NCBI GenBank assembly: GCA_963971535.1
Contig: OZ020589.1
Coordinates: 79,835,878-79,899,877, forward strand
DNA from: Notolepis coatsorum
Taxonomy: Eukaryota > Chordata > Actinopteri > Aulopiformes > Paralepididae
Direction of reading: 5' to 3'
DNA length: 64,000 nucleotides
Part shown: one piece after another, positions 11,378 through 23,056 of the stretch
How positions within the stretch are numbered: position 1 is the first letter of the stretch
Layout: each line of letters starts with the position of its first letter
The notes under the pieces: model-generated
The model's database searches: none
Seen by the model: the letters and a program-made list of their open reading frames with translations, nothing else
What the model was told of the DNA's origin: nothing
Program-made: the position numbers and the translations under genes

Positions 11378-11572
11378 GTTATGGTAGACTCAGACCTAAG
11401 CTTTAAATCACAATCAACAAGTTGACAAAAACGTAATTCTTCCACCTTAGAAACATAGCTAAAGTACGGCCATTTATAAATCAAAAGGACGCTGAAAACC
11501 AGATCCATGCCTTTATCTCAAGCCAACTCGACTACTGTAATGCACTCCTTACCGGCCTCCCGAAAAAATACG
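11378..11572 (+). mobile_element. L2-like LINE remnant
   Basis: Broken frames resemble GVMVDSDLSFKSQ, then FHLRNIAK..RPF, then HAFISSQLDYCNALLTGLP. The last string is a recurrent landmark of L2-type reverse transcriptases in fish. Degraded and nested within the 11067-12085 element. Confidence 0.65.
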
Positions 11573-11993
11573 ATGATAACTATTTTATTGCAATGCACTA
11601 TTGCATTATTTTATTCTATTTTACTAACTATTTTATTGCACTGCACTATTTTACTTTGTATCAGTGAATCATAGACGCCTGGCCATAAGAGCATTCGGAG
11701 CATCTCTGCTCTCCCACTATTGAACTTGGGGGAGCAAAGGTATGATCTTGCTCCACCACTTTTTGATTATATGAAAAATATGATATATCCCCCCCCAATA
11801 TATAAATCTAACCATAACTACGTTATGGTTAACTGAGTTTTATAGTGAAAAGAGCAGCTTTATTGGTCAAGATTGAAGGCTCTATATTGCAGGAAATTGC
11901 ACGTACAGGTTAATTAAATTCAAAAAAAATCTGTCGTGGAGGGGGTCGTGCCGGACACCCTCCAAACCGCCCCTTGCCTGCCCAAAAAATAAA

Positions 11994-12036
<43 letters not shown>

Positions 12037-12085
12037 CCCATCTGGGCTAAGCCCCGGATCTCCTACAATCCTAAATCCGCCCCTG

Positions 12086-12114
12086 GTTACGTTCCCCCAG
12101 TGAAACTCCTCGCG
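12086..12114 (+). mobile_element. tRNA-derived SINE, copy 2, middle segment
   Basis: GTTACGTTCCCCCAGTGAAA then CTCCTCGCG joins the 5' and 3' SINE parts; its last 13 bp are the L1 target duplication. Confidence 0.8.
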
Positions 12115-14296
12115 AAACAAGACAGGGCTGTTGTCTTTCGCCGACGCTCTTCGATATATTCATCGAACCACTGGCTCAACTAATTAGACAGACCGAGGAC
12201 ATCAAAGGGGTGGAGATAAGGGGAACAGAACATAAATTAGGACTGTTCGCAGATGATGTGATAGTATATATGAGACAACCAGACACAAGCTTCCCGACAC
12301 TGATGGACTTACTGACAGAATATGGATATTACTCAGGATATAGACTTAACGTAACAAAGACACAGACCTTAACATTGAACTACACCCCAACGACAGAGAT
12401 CAAAGACAAATACAAGATTAAATGGGATATGGACAGGATCAGATACCTAGGAGTGAATATTACAAGAGAGGTGGAGGGACTATACGATGCAAACTATACA
12501 CAGATTAATCAGAAAATCAAACAAGACCTAGAAAGATGGACAGTAATGCCTCTAGACTTTAGCTCAAGGATCGAAATTATAAAGATGAATATTATATTAC
12601 CAAGGTTACTATACCTATTTCAGGCTCTACCTATATTAATACCACAAAGCCAGTTCAGGGAATGGAATAAACAGATATCAAGATTCATATGGGGGGGGAA
12701 AAGGCCAAGGATAAGATATGTGACTCTACAATTACAAAAGGAGAAAGGAGGAATGGCAATACCTAGTTTAGAAGATTACTACTACGCAGCACAGCTGATA
12801 ATAGTAACATGTTGGTGCAACGAGAACTATGAAGCCAAATGGAAAGACATAGAAACAAAAAATGAGGGACTCAAAGTGCAGGCACTAATAGGAGACAGGG
12901 AGCTATACAGAAGAAAGGAACAACTAATGGACCCAATTACCAAATTCACTATAAATATATGGAACAAGATAGTAAAGAAATACAAGCTAGAAAAAGAAAC
13001 CAAGATACTGAGATGGATAACGCACGACAACAAATTTAAACCAGGGAAAGAAGATCATGGGTTCAAAAGATGGGAGAGGGGGGGCATAACAGCAATATGT
13101 ACAATAACAGAAGGAGGGGAGATCCAGACTCTACAAAAATTTAAAGAAAGATTCGGACTAGAGAATAGCGACCACTTTAGATATTTACAGATTAGGGACT
13201 ACTACAACAAGGAAATAAAACTAGACAAAGACAAAGATCAGAATGGGATAATTAAGATAATGGTAAAAGCATACGAGGGAAGGAAGGGGGGGGGATATCA
13301 GCACTATATCGGGCAATAATGGACAGCAAGGACATCACAACCAAATATATAAAGGAAAAGTGGGAGAAGGAATTAGAAACGGAGATAACAGAAGAAGAAT
13401 GGTATAACATATGTAAGATACAACACACAACCACAGGGTCAAGGATATGGAGGGAGTTTGGGTGGAAAAACATAATTCGATTTTTTATAACACCAGAAAT
13501 ACAGGGCAACTATACACCAACACAGAAACCATGCTGGAGAAAATGTGGACAGGAAATAGCAAACCACACACACATATTCTGGGGATGTCAGATAATAAAG
13601 AACTATTGGGAAGAGATAGGAGGGATAATAAATGAAATAGTAGGATATGAAATACCCCAGACAGGACAAGTATTGTATTTAGGGAACTTAACACAGGAAG
13701 GAATGCAGGGGAAAGATATATACTTGATTAAGATATTACTAGTAGCAGCCAAGAAAGCACTGACGAAAATGTGGTATAGAGTAGAAGCACCGACGAGGGA
13801 ACAATGGACAGAGATAGTGGGTGGGATACAGGAAATGGAGAGAATCACATATAGGCTGAGGCTACAAGACGAGAAGTTTGAATCAAAATGGGAGAAGTGG
13901 GAAGAGTATAGGAAAAAAAGAAACGACATCACAGGAGAGTAAAAAGGAGACAAGAAGAAAAAACTAAACGAAAATAAACTATGAAGGTACCAAAGAACCC
14001 ATGTCACTTTTTTTGTATTTTTATTTTGTTTGTATTTATTTATTGTTTCTCTCTTTTCCTTGTTTTTGTTTAGCTGTGTTTTTTCCTTTTCCCCTTTAGT
14101 GAATTTATTTTAGGTCAACTTGTCATACGATTTCGATGTTAATTTTTCTAATATCAGCTATATCTTTTAGTTCTTATCTATCGAATTCTATTGTACTGTC
14201 GTTTATAATTTTGACCGCAAATTGTATTATTGTATGTGGATGTTTTGTTTGTAAAGCAAAAAACTGGAAATAAAAATGTAAGTATAAAAAAAAAAA
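12115..14296 (+). mobile_element. 5'-truncated L1 retrotransposon with 13-bp target duplication
   Basis: Begins abruptly inside the reverse transcriptase at [20 protein letters not shown], runs through ORF2's end and a 3' UTR, and finishes in an A11 tail (14286-14296). GAAACTCCTCGCG occurs at 12102-12114 and again at 14297-14309, the duplicated target. Truncation at the 5' end, poly-A tail and target duplication together are the signature of L1 retrotransposition. Confidence 0.93.
12117..13942 (+). pseudogene. L1 ORF2 C-terminal portion, frameshifted
   Basis: Frame 1 (12,117-13,285) encodes the end of the reverse-transcriptase palm: catalytic FADD in [12 protein letters not shown], then [29 protein letters not shown] and [12 protein letters not shown]. 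The frame shifts at a run of nine G (13286-13294) and continues as [20 protein letters not shown] through 13,942. It ends with the Cys/His segment PCWRKCG..NHTHIFWGC typical of the L1 ORF2 C-terminus. Endonuclease and the first reverse-transcriptase blocks are absent. Apart from the G-run there are no stops for about 1.8 kb, so insertion seems fairly recent. Confidence 0.92.
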
Positions 14297-14309
14297 GAAA
14301 CTCCTCGCG

Positions 14310-14440
14310 GCTGGCGGTTCCACATGTATCGGAGGAGACATGTGGTAGTTCTACACCCTCCCCAGGCCGACAGTGGGGCAATGCGCGCAACAACCAGGAA
14401 GGGAATTGGCATAATGACTAAATTGGGATGGGTGAAAAAT
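14310..14440 (+). mobile_element. tRNA-derived SINE, copy 2, 3' segment
   Basis: GCTGGCGGTTCCACATGTAT through AATTGGGATGGGTGAAAAAT matches the 3' part of the SINE at 9,690-9,840, resuming after the L1 target duplication. Confidence 0.85.
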
Positions 14441-15262
14441 GTGTGATGTACAGAAAAGCCCCCCAAAAAAATTCTATTGTTTTTGTATTATGCATTGTTC
14501 CTCTCGACGGGATTAAATAAAGACTGAATTAAAATGTATGCTCACATACGGCAAAGAGACATTTAGTGGTGGAACGAATGCACGCAAAGTCAATGGGAGA
14601 AGGCACTTTATTCTGAGCGCCTCACTCTATGTGGTTCAAATAGGCATTTGTTTGTGTTTAAACTTGTGCAGGAAATTTGCCTGCTGTAAATAAAGCAAAT
14701 GTTGGCATAACCTTCATAGAGAAGATTAAATGGACTGCTATGGATGCTCTGCAACCTGTAAATATTGAATAGGTTATTATATTTAGAAAGGGTCCAGTTT
14801 CTGTAATGTAATTTATGCTACTGTTGAGACTGAAGGTACTTGCATGTCTACACGGCAATTTTTCTATTTAGTTGTATAAGTCAAAAGGTCAAAGATTCTA
14901 TGTCTTTTAGGTCCCTACTTGTCCCCAGATGAGCTTTGGCACATACAGTATTCACAGTATTTACTGCTGAGCAGTAAACCTGAATGTCTTGGTCTTAGAA
15001 GCGTTATTACATTCTACCTCAGGCTACTTCACCTCAGGTAGTTTTCCTGTTCCAGTTGTTCCTCCTTTTGTTTTTGTACAATGCCCTATACGCCAATAGC
15101 CCCAATAAACACGCCCACCACTCTACAAGTCCATTGTCATCAACACATTGAGATTTTAATTATAATTTGCAGCAGTGTTGTTAGGTTCAGTGATGATTTA
15201 AAGAAGAGATTATCACTAATGCCAGGTGTAGTTAATTGCATCTTGTAAAAAACCTTACGGGG
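14441..15262. other. Unassigned intergenic stretch
   Basis: No coding, RNA or repeat signal that I can name; ends TTAAATAAAGACTGAATT near 14,512 look like a retroelement tail. Confidence 0.35.
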
Positions 15263-15343
15263 TGATAAAGGTATAATGACGTTTCAAACGTTCTTTTAGA
15301 GCCAGTTGCTCTATGAGCTGAGCTACACTGAAACTTGTACTGA
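15263..15343 (-). repeat. 81-bp repeat, copy B (tRNA-like fragment, minus strand)
   Basis: Identical to copy A at 11159-11239; the flanks differ completely. Confidence 0.6.
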
Positions 15344-16191
15344 CATTTCACATCTGCTTTGGACACAAAAAGATACTAAATCTGCTAAATGTTTAGTGAT
15401 GAGGGGCAGGTAGCCCGTACTTTTGACCCCGTTGGTGTCTTTACATTTCTATTTGCAGACCAGAATGAGAAGGGTGACCATCCCTCCTTGGGATTGAGTT
15501 CAGCTTTAACATTTTCCTCCGAGCCACTCAATCCCCTGTGGAATGCCCAGTCTTTCAGCAGCCAGATTTCTCCTTCACTATTGCTGCTAACCAGCCTCCA
15601 CAGATCCATATCTGTCCCCACAGCTCAGCTCAGCACGGCTTGAGAGAGACCCAAATGTATTGGAGGCCATGCACACTGCAACTCGAGCCTGGTCTTGGCC
15701 ACTCACATTACTGGGTCCTAAACCAAACTCCTTTTTATTGGATGGAGTTGAGATTAGCACAGGTCAAATTTGAGATTGTAAAAGGTAGATATGGGAGGGG
15801 GGAGGGGGTTGTGAGAACAAAATAGCCAAAGTGCAATCCATCTATGCCGGGGACCTCTAACCATTTTTCTTCCTGTCTATTCATGATTGTAAGAGGGCAC
15901 TTTCTCAGCAAGTGAATACGTAAAATTAGACTTGACAATGACAAATATTAAAGAATAGCACATAACTATTTATTTTTCAGTAAACCATTGATCATGACAT
16001 TGATGTGCCAGGCTAAACTATATGTAGTCTGTCTGCAGCAGTAGCTATAGTCCTATAGTTGCCAGATGGAAGAACAGCGATGCACCCCAACGAGTAGATA
16101 TATGAGTAGATATACCCCCTCTGCACAATTGACAGCATGGCCACCTTCATTTCACTATATGTCTTGTGTATGTATGTAATGAATAAACCTC
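15344..16191. other. Unassigned intergenic stretch
   Basis: Short unsupported open frames only; no recognised element. Confidence 0.35.
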
Positions 16192-16224
16192 TTGAATCTT
16201 GAATCTTGAATCTTGAATCTTGAA
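16192..16224. repeat. (CTTGAAT)n heptanucleotide repeat
   Basis: About 4.7 units following TGTATGTAATGAATAAAC, which looks like the 3' tail of a retroelement. Confidence 0.85.
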
Positions 16225-16528
16225 CAGTGTGGTCTCCAATTCACACATACTGGAGACAAATTTCTCACAGGTCTACATGTCCATCCCCAATACATACATA
16301 CATCCAATCCATCATGTAGCCAATGACTGAAAAATGAACCCTTCCCAACGCCACAGTCAGGTGAACCTAGAGGCCATCCGCTGGTTTGGAGGGAGCTTTA
16401 CATCAATAGATGGGGAGTAGGATTATGTCAGCAATCCTTTCCTTCAAATAGATGTGTCTACATAGATGTCAAGGGGCATGGCAAAGGCCACATGAACTTG
16501 GTCGGAGCAGAAGGTACTGTTCCGAGAG

Positions 16529-16653
16529 TTAACCCTTTCACTGCCGCACTACCAAACGGTTAACCCTTTCACTGCAACAATATACAGAAGGTGACCGACG
16601 GTTGTGTGATAGTAAAGGGTTAACCTTCTGTCGTGTGGCAGTGAAAGGGTTAA
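16529..16653. mobile_element. TTAA/CCCTTTCACT palindromic MITE, nested self-insertion
   Basis: TTAA occurs at 16529, 16560, 16620 and 16650. The outer arms CCCTTTCACTGCCGCAC and GTGGCAGTGAAAGGG are inverted. An inner element also starts CCCTTTCACTGC and ends TAGTAAAGGG, with its own TTAA at both ends, as if one copy had entered the central TTAA of another. Same family as 1-36 and 39148-39242. Confidence 0.7.
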
Positions 16654-17136
16654 AGGTGAGAGAGGAGATTGCAGGACGCGTGACGTTGGACACATTGTTT
16701 CCAGGGATCAGCCAGGAAGGAATGTACCGTCCATGGGTTAGACATGTAGAAGACTAGAGACATTCAACCCAGCAACAGCGAGTTAGAACTGTTTCTTCAG
16801 TACATTAGGTTGGCACTGTTCAACAATGACAATGGAATTTAAATGATAGTACTGATAAATAATGTTTTATAATAATACTAATAATACAACATTTAAAATA
16901 AAAAAAATTAAAACATCTGTTATTCGTTCAGATCGAAGAAAGACTACATACATTTCTGGATGTTTGATAAACCTGAATAGTGATTTGATAGATTAAAGTA
17001 GGCCTATAGGCTGTGTTATAAATCCTTGAGACAAAGGTACAGGTACACGGATTGTAATATGTAATTACAGTAGTATGAATTAGGAACATTTTGTTGTCAG
17101 GGTTTGTGTTGTTGAGGTTTTTCTTCTTCGAGGAAA

Positions 17137-18170
17137 TTCTTGTGTCCATCCACTATGGCTGAAACCTCAGTGCTGTATATTTTTCACTGTTTACAATCAT
17201 TCACATTCCGTTTCAAGATACATTATCAGATGCAAACCTTTTTAAAATGTGTTTTTCTGGGCGGCCGGGTAGTGCAGCGGACTAAGCGTCTGCCTACCAC
17301 CACAGAGACAGTGGGATCGAATCCAGCTGTGGTGCTTCCGGGTTGGCCGACCGTCCATACAATTGGCAGTGTTAGAGAGGGGGAAACCCGGCGAGGGTGG
17401 GTCCTGGTCGTTGTAAACAGCGACTCCTACAGTTCCTGCACAGCAAGGGAAGGATCTAGGAAAGGTAGTGTGACCTTCCACCCGTTACACTCTCCCAGTG
17501 AGAGTCCACGCTGCCAGGTGAAAAGAAGCGGTGGGCTGGCTACACTAACATGTGTCGGAGGAAGCATGTGATAGTCTCCGCCCTCCCGGACAGACGGTAG
17601 GGGGTAGAGTGTGCCACGACCAGGAAGGGGATTGGGAATTGGCATAACAACTAACATTGGGATGGGAGAAAAACGGAAAAAGAAAGGAGGAAAAAGATAA
17701 TAAAAAAAAATAAAAAGACGTTTCAGACGTTATGTAATTTACTGTATGGCTGATGATGGGCGTATTATTAAGTGTGATCTATTGTGGTCTTGCTCTGCAC
17801 AAAAAAACAGACTTTTCTCTGGTCTATTTTAAATTAAACATGGTAATTCCTGTATCCACTATGGCTGCAAATTTTACTCTGAATGTCATTCACATTTTGT
17901 TTCACAATAAATCGTCAGCTGTAAAGCTTTGTAAACATTTATTTTTCTAAGTCATGATGTTATATGGAATGTATTTATCATTTGAATTGAATTAAAAGCT
18001 TCTGTGTTGTACCTTGTATCTTTTGTTACCCTCAGATGGTACTGCATGGGCGATGATGGGTGATGTTATTAAGTGTGATCTATTGACATCTTGCTCAGCA
18101 CAAGAGCTTTTCCTCTGTGTTCTATTATATAAGGGTGTTACTGAGCCCATCTTTTTAAGATAATTGGAAG
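17137..18170. repeat. Diverged tandem duplication (approx. 290 bp) interrupted by a SINE
   Basis: TCCACTATGGCTG and CATTCACATT segments at 17,150-17,220 recur at 17,855-17,900. TATTAAGTGTGATCTATTG at 17,765 recurs at 18,066. Removing the SINE leaves a spacing near 290 bp. Confidence 0.55.
17261..17712 (+). mobile_element. tRNA-derived SINE, copy 3
   Basis: GGGCGGCCGGGTAGTGCAGC head, B-box-like GGGATCGAATCC, then the same body as copy 1 to GATGGGAGAAAAACGG and an A-rich tail. A clear target duplication is not visible. Confidence 0.88.
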
Positions 18171-20150
18171 CAGAACATGTTTCCAAATCAAATCACACTC
18201 TAAGAAATAAAGCTTCTTAAAAAATGTGGACTGTCCCTTTATTGTAGCATATATGGATAATGATACAGAATAAAAGCCCAGCTGGAGAAAAAGTGTTGGG
18301 AGATGACGTTTCTACCAGGATCATGTGTCCAGGCGGACTTGACAGAGAGTAAATAACTCTCTTTATGGGTAACTCTAGGAAGCTAACTGTTCTGTCTATG
18401 ACCCACGGGTGATAATGAAAGTGACACCAGGGACTACGGTAGGAATGAATCATGCTTGGTTTGGGATGGGGGGGCCAGGAGGTCAGGGGATATCCACATT
18501 GCTTCTTTTACAAGACATTTTATACACTAGTACCCACCTGCACACAAACTAAAAGGCACTATATCCTATTACACCACAATGTACGCATAGAGCCTGGCGC
18601 CTCACATGAAAAAGTTGTTTAAATGTGTCTAAGGGTAAAGCTTTCTAACTGAATTAAACTGCAAGGATTTTGTGAACATTTCAACCTACAATACGATTAC
18701 CACACTTCGACTCCTCTGAACTGAAAAAAGAATGAACAAGCACTGTAATTAGCATTTGTTGTGTGTCTGACTTGGCCAACTGTTCTCTGTCCCCCCCACC
18801 CCATCCCCTTGTTTTACCATAAGTGCAAACATGAGGTCCAGGTGCAAATACATTTGCTTCAAAGTGACTGTGTTAAAAGACAGGCATCCCCTGACACTGT
18901 GCCACTCACATTCCTGGGTCCACCGGTGCTCTGCTACGGGATGGCAGTGGTCCCACCACACCCTCCAGCTCTCCCCCTCTGGGACCGCCATTCAGTAGCG
19001 GGCTCATAATTGTGGCTAAATTAAACCTCAAAGCTAGACCTGGAAGGTGGATGAATGGGGTTTCCGTTATTGAGTCGTACCCCTCAATGTGGGTGAGTAG
19101 GAAATATTACTGTAAGTCTATATTTGGTGTACGATAAGCACAATGAACTTATTTATGGGTTACTGAGTTATATGTCAGATATGAACCCAAAACACATGAG
19201 AAATGCTCAATGTGATCATGTTAAAATGTAAAAAAGAAAATCTTTGTACATGTGAAATTCATGTGGCTTTTCTGTAAACGTCATCCCAGAGATAACGTTT
19301 AAGTTGCCCAGTGTTTGGGTCTGATCCAGCTGCTATATCCAGCCTGTTTCCATGGGCTTCCGCTCTCCTTCAGGACAAGTGATAACACCGGCCCATATCC
19401 AGCTACCAGTGGTGTTCTGTAATCCACCATTAAGCGTGAAGGCCTGCGGTGAAACAGCGATGGCGAGAGTGGACACTGGAATGTGTGCCCCTACCCCCCG
19501 GAACCCAACCACAGTCATGGGCACAGCCAAGGAGGCACCGAGTGTGGCAGAGCTGCTCTATGGCCTCATCCTCGCTCCCACTGAACTGGATCTAAATGTC
19601 TTGGGTTCTCAGTGTCCTCTATTTATATGCTGTGTATATTTACAACAGGCCGGATGATTGGGATTCTATAGCGCAAAGTGTGAGAGCAAAGAGAAAGTGG
19701 AGGCCTCTGGGCTATTCTCAGGAGACGAGGAGTTTGTCAGGGGTGACTAGGGTAACGGCATTGGCCTCTCTAGCGTCAAGGGCTTCTGCTTTCAAAGAGT
19801 CTGCGTTACAAAGACGTTCTCTTGAGTCGCTAAATGTTTAGTCCATCAGAATGTTTTTAATTAAAACTCCTGAAGTTAAGTTATTTAGTTATTGTATTTA
19901 TGAACTCGGCTTGATAACGTAAAGTTTTAGTGAGTGAGATTCAAACAAAAAAATTTCCCATCTGGGCAGCTTTTCCTGACAGCTGTAGACCTGGCCCGTG
20001 GTCTGCTATTTAAGACACCCCACAACACAACTAAGAAAACATTCTTGGGAGTGTGTGTTGTTCATCCATTTACACTGAGCTGTATATCTATAAAATTCCT
20101 TATTTGTAGTGTTATGAACTCTGACCCAACCTCGCCTACCCCCCACCCCC
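18171..20150. other. Unassigned intergenic stretch
   Basis: Only short open frames without family resemblance. No repeat that I can name. Confidence 0.35.
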
Positions 20151-20545
20151 TACACACACACACACACGCACACGCACACAGACATACACACACTGCATTT
20201 ACTGCTGGTGTATGAAGTTGGTGTATTTTCTTCTGGCCATGTGGTGAAAAACAACCACAGGCTTGTCATCAGCCCTGACAGACGTTCTCACTCGACTGTC
20301 AAACTGTGACCCGCCACGGGTGTATTGACATGGTAAATCGCCGTCTGTTAGCACAGTTGCTTTGATGCTCTGAGAGTTACTGTATGTCCACCATAGGTAC
20401 ACACACAAACACACACAGGTGAGCTTCAGCAAGTTAATGTATATCTAAGGCACGCTTGCACACAAAACACACACACACACACACACGTACAAAACACACA
20501 CACATAAAACACACACACACATACAAAACACACACACACCTTCTC
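20151..20545. repeat. Scattered short (CA)n runs
   Basis: CA-rich segments at about 20,151-20,195, 20,398-20,418 and 20,460-20,540, the last interrupted by AAAACA words. Confidence 0.8.
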
Positions 20546-20619
20546 CCTGAAGATTATACATATCTACAAATGTCCCACACAGCTGGACTCGACTAAGCCA
20601 TTCATCAACACTGTATGTA

Positions 20620-22285
20620 TGAATAATGTGCACCCACATAATAAACCTCTCCATAAAACAGGGATATGTCCCCAAAGACTTCAAAATTGCTAGAGTGACC
20701 CCCCCTGCACAAAAAAGGCAGCAAATTAGACCCAGGCAACTACCGCCCTGTTTCTATTCTTACCTCCATCTCGAAAGTAATGGAAAAAATAGTCTACGAA
20801 CAGGTCGAAAAGTACCTTGTGGAAAAAAAACGAATCTACGAATTCCAATCTGGCTTCAGAACATCCCACTCCACTGACACATGCCTTCTCTATTTGAATG
20901 ACCACATCAAACAAGAGGTGGACGCGGGAAAATACTGCGGCATGGTCATGCTGGTGGAGGTAAACGGTACACTATCCCCCTACCCCCTCCCAGCAAGCTG
21001 TGGTGTTCCACAAGGAAGCATACTAGGACCGTTACTGTTTCTAATTTATGCAAATGACATGTCATCAGCTTGTGAATGCAACTTGTTCCGGTTCACGGAC
21101 GACTCAGCCCTGCTGGTCTCTGACAGGGACAAGTTACAGGTTGAAAAAAGCCCTCAGCTCTGAACTCGGCAGAATCTGCACATGGCTCGCTGATAACAAA
21201 CTATCATTACACCTGGGTAAAACAGAGTCCATTCTCTTTGGATCAAATAACAAACTCAGCAAGGCCAACGGCTTCTCTGTTACAGTGGGTGACAATATTG
21301 TCACAAGGAAAGACGAAATTACATACCTGGGTTCCATCCTAGAGGCAAATCTTTCCTGTGACAAAATGGCAACCAATATAATCAAAAAAGTCAACCAACG
21401 AACAAGATTGTACCGGATCTCCTCTCTGGTAAACAAGAATACCCTGAAGACTCTAACAGGAGCACTCATTCAAGGGTACTACGACTATGCTTGCACCTCA
21501 TGGTACCAAATCACCTCAAAGGCACTAAAAACAAGATTACAAACATCACAAAACAAACTGGTCAGACTACTGCTTGACCTTACTCCTAAAACCCACCTCA
21601 CCCCTGCCAATTTTGACAACCTAGGATGGCTTAGAGTAGACAACAGAGTACAGCAACTTGCAATGGGTCTCGTCTACAAGATACACTACACCACTAAGGT
21701 ACCCATGTACATGTCGAAATACTTCCCAAAGGTCAGTGAATACCAGGACCACAACACCAGAGGGAGTTCCACAAATCATGTTCAACCCAGATTCGACTCA
21801 AACAAGGGACTAAACACGTTTAGCAATTATGCCACAACAATGTGGAACGCCGTAAAATAATGGGAATCCCTACCCACCTTCAAAACCGCTCTAAAAGAGC
21901 ACCTACGGGAGGCCGCAATTCGAAACTGGCCCCAGTAAATGTCCAAACCCCCCCCCCACCCAATGTACAGTTTCCTCCCCCTCAAATGTATATATTCTCT
22001 TTTAGAAACTCTGTCTGTAAATAAACAGTACTGTATATTTGTATATCTTGTATGTCATAAATGTCTGGATGTAACAGTACTGTATATCTGTATGTCATGT
22101 AGGTCATAAATGTTATGATGAATTGAAAATGGGGGACCCTGATGTAAACAAGATGAAAGTCTTTCTCTGGTCTGCATCCCCTTAACAATTGTGTGTATTG
22201 AGCCGTACTGTATTGTACCCATTCTGCAATCTGTTAATAAAATGTTCAATCAATCAATCAATCAATCAATTCAATCAATCAATCA
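20620..22285 (+). mobile_element. L2/CR1-group LINE, 5'-truncated, with (CAAT)n tail
   Basis: The 3' two-thirds of a LINE: reverse-transcriptase ORF (20,630-21,940), short 3' UTR and a tail of CAAT repeats (about 22,243-22,285). The tetranucleotide tail in place of poly-A is typical of the L2/CR1 group. Related fragments: 7724-8385 (inverted), 10495-10590, and the 3' ends at 41,155-41,450. Confidence 0.88.
20630..21940 (+). pseudogene. LINE reverse-transcriptase ORF, disrupted
   Basis: Reads INLSIKQGYVPKDFKIARVT, frameshifts in a C6-7 run (about 20,700), then GNYRPVSILTSISKVMEKIV, the QSGFR block and STDTCLLYLNDHIKQEVDAG. After GMVML it jumps to VEVNGTLS, so the first catalytic block and about 50-60 residues are deleted. 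Then SCGVPQGSILGPLLF, FTDDSALLVSD (F-x-D-D with T for A), a further +1 shift near 21,150, and a long thumb/C-terminal region to MWNAVK. Cannot be active. Confidence 0.9.
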
Positions 22286-23056
22286 GGTTATGAGATGTAT
22301 GAGAATCAGTGTTGCAGTGCTGGTATAACTCGGTATAATGGCGTTATACCTCGCTCACTGAGGCTGAAGTACGCGCAATCGCTTTTTACATGGCATTATC
22401 CAACCGGACTCCCGGAGAAGCATGCAGCTGCAGAGCCGCAGAGCCAGCGGCGCTCTCTGGGCCGCGCGCTGACGGCCGCGCTGTGAGGCAATAGTATCCA
22501 GCTGCAGGACGAGAGCAGCCAAAAAAAACTGTGCATGCGCGCGCACGCACACGCGCGTGGAGCGTTTGACCTACTGTCAATTTGCCACTGCACCACTGAT
22601 GAGAATACAATGCCCCCCAGAACTGCTCCTTTAATAACACAAGCTTCATGAAGGTGTATCACAATCTTGCAAAGTTCTTGTATTATGAAGTCCGGATTGG
22701 TGTCGGCCAATCTCATTGTGTGGCCTTCATTTGTGTTCTATTAAGTCAAACAGACTCATACTGTATTCAGCCATACCAATTTTTTGGGAAATACTACTTA
22801 TGGACTACTAACTACTACAGAAAAACGTGAGTAACAACCTTTTCTACAACTCAAGTTCAGACCTATGTTACTCTATTTCATTCGCACTGAAAGTGAATTG
22901 TCTTTATTGTATCAGAAACTTCAGGATGTCATCTTTCAAAAGAGACCAGGCTCATGCATGTGCTATAAGTATAAAGTATAGTATTTTGGTTTGCAAAAGA
23001 AGTATGCAGTCCTCAAAAACAAAAAATAAAATTGCCACTTTTGGGGGCGATTGTTA
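22286..23056. other. Unassigned intergenic stretch, GC-rich near 22.4-22.56 kb
   Basis: A GC-rich patch with GCGCGC runs (22,440-22,560) and otherwise AT-rich DNA. No coding or element signal I can defend. Confidence 0.35.

Larger units (their letters stand above)
11067..12085. mobile_element. TIR element (CAGGGGCGGA...TCCGCCCCTG) inserted in the SINE
   Basis: Perfect 10-bp terminal inverted repeats at 11067 and ending 12085, flanked by GTT (11064-11066 and 12086-12088). Aligning with the intact SINE at 9,640-9,661 shows exactly the GTT of CACGTTAC duplicated, so a 3-bp target duplication. GGGCT-AAGCCCCGGAT motifs repeat inside both ends. Contains LINE remnant and poly-A/G runs; no transposase. 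Superfamily unresolved: ends look hAT-like, but the duplication is 3 bp. Confidence 0.65.

Noticed and set aside
19330..19660. Possible short genes on both strands around 19.4 kb
   Set aside because: Frames of 65-101 residues without domain, splice or repeat support; overlapping frames on opposite strands suggest chance.
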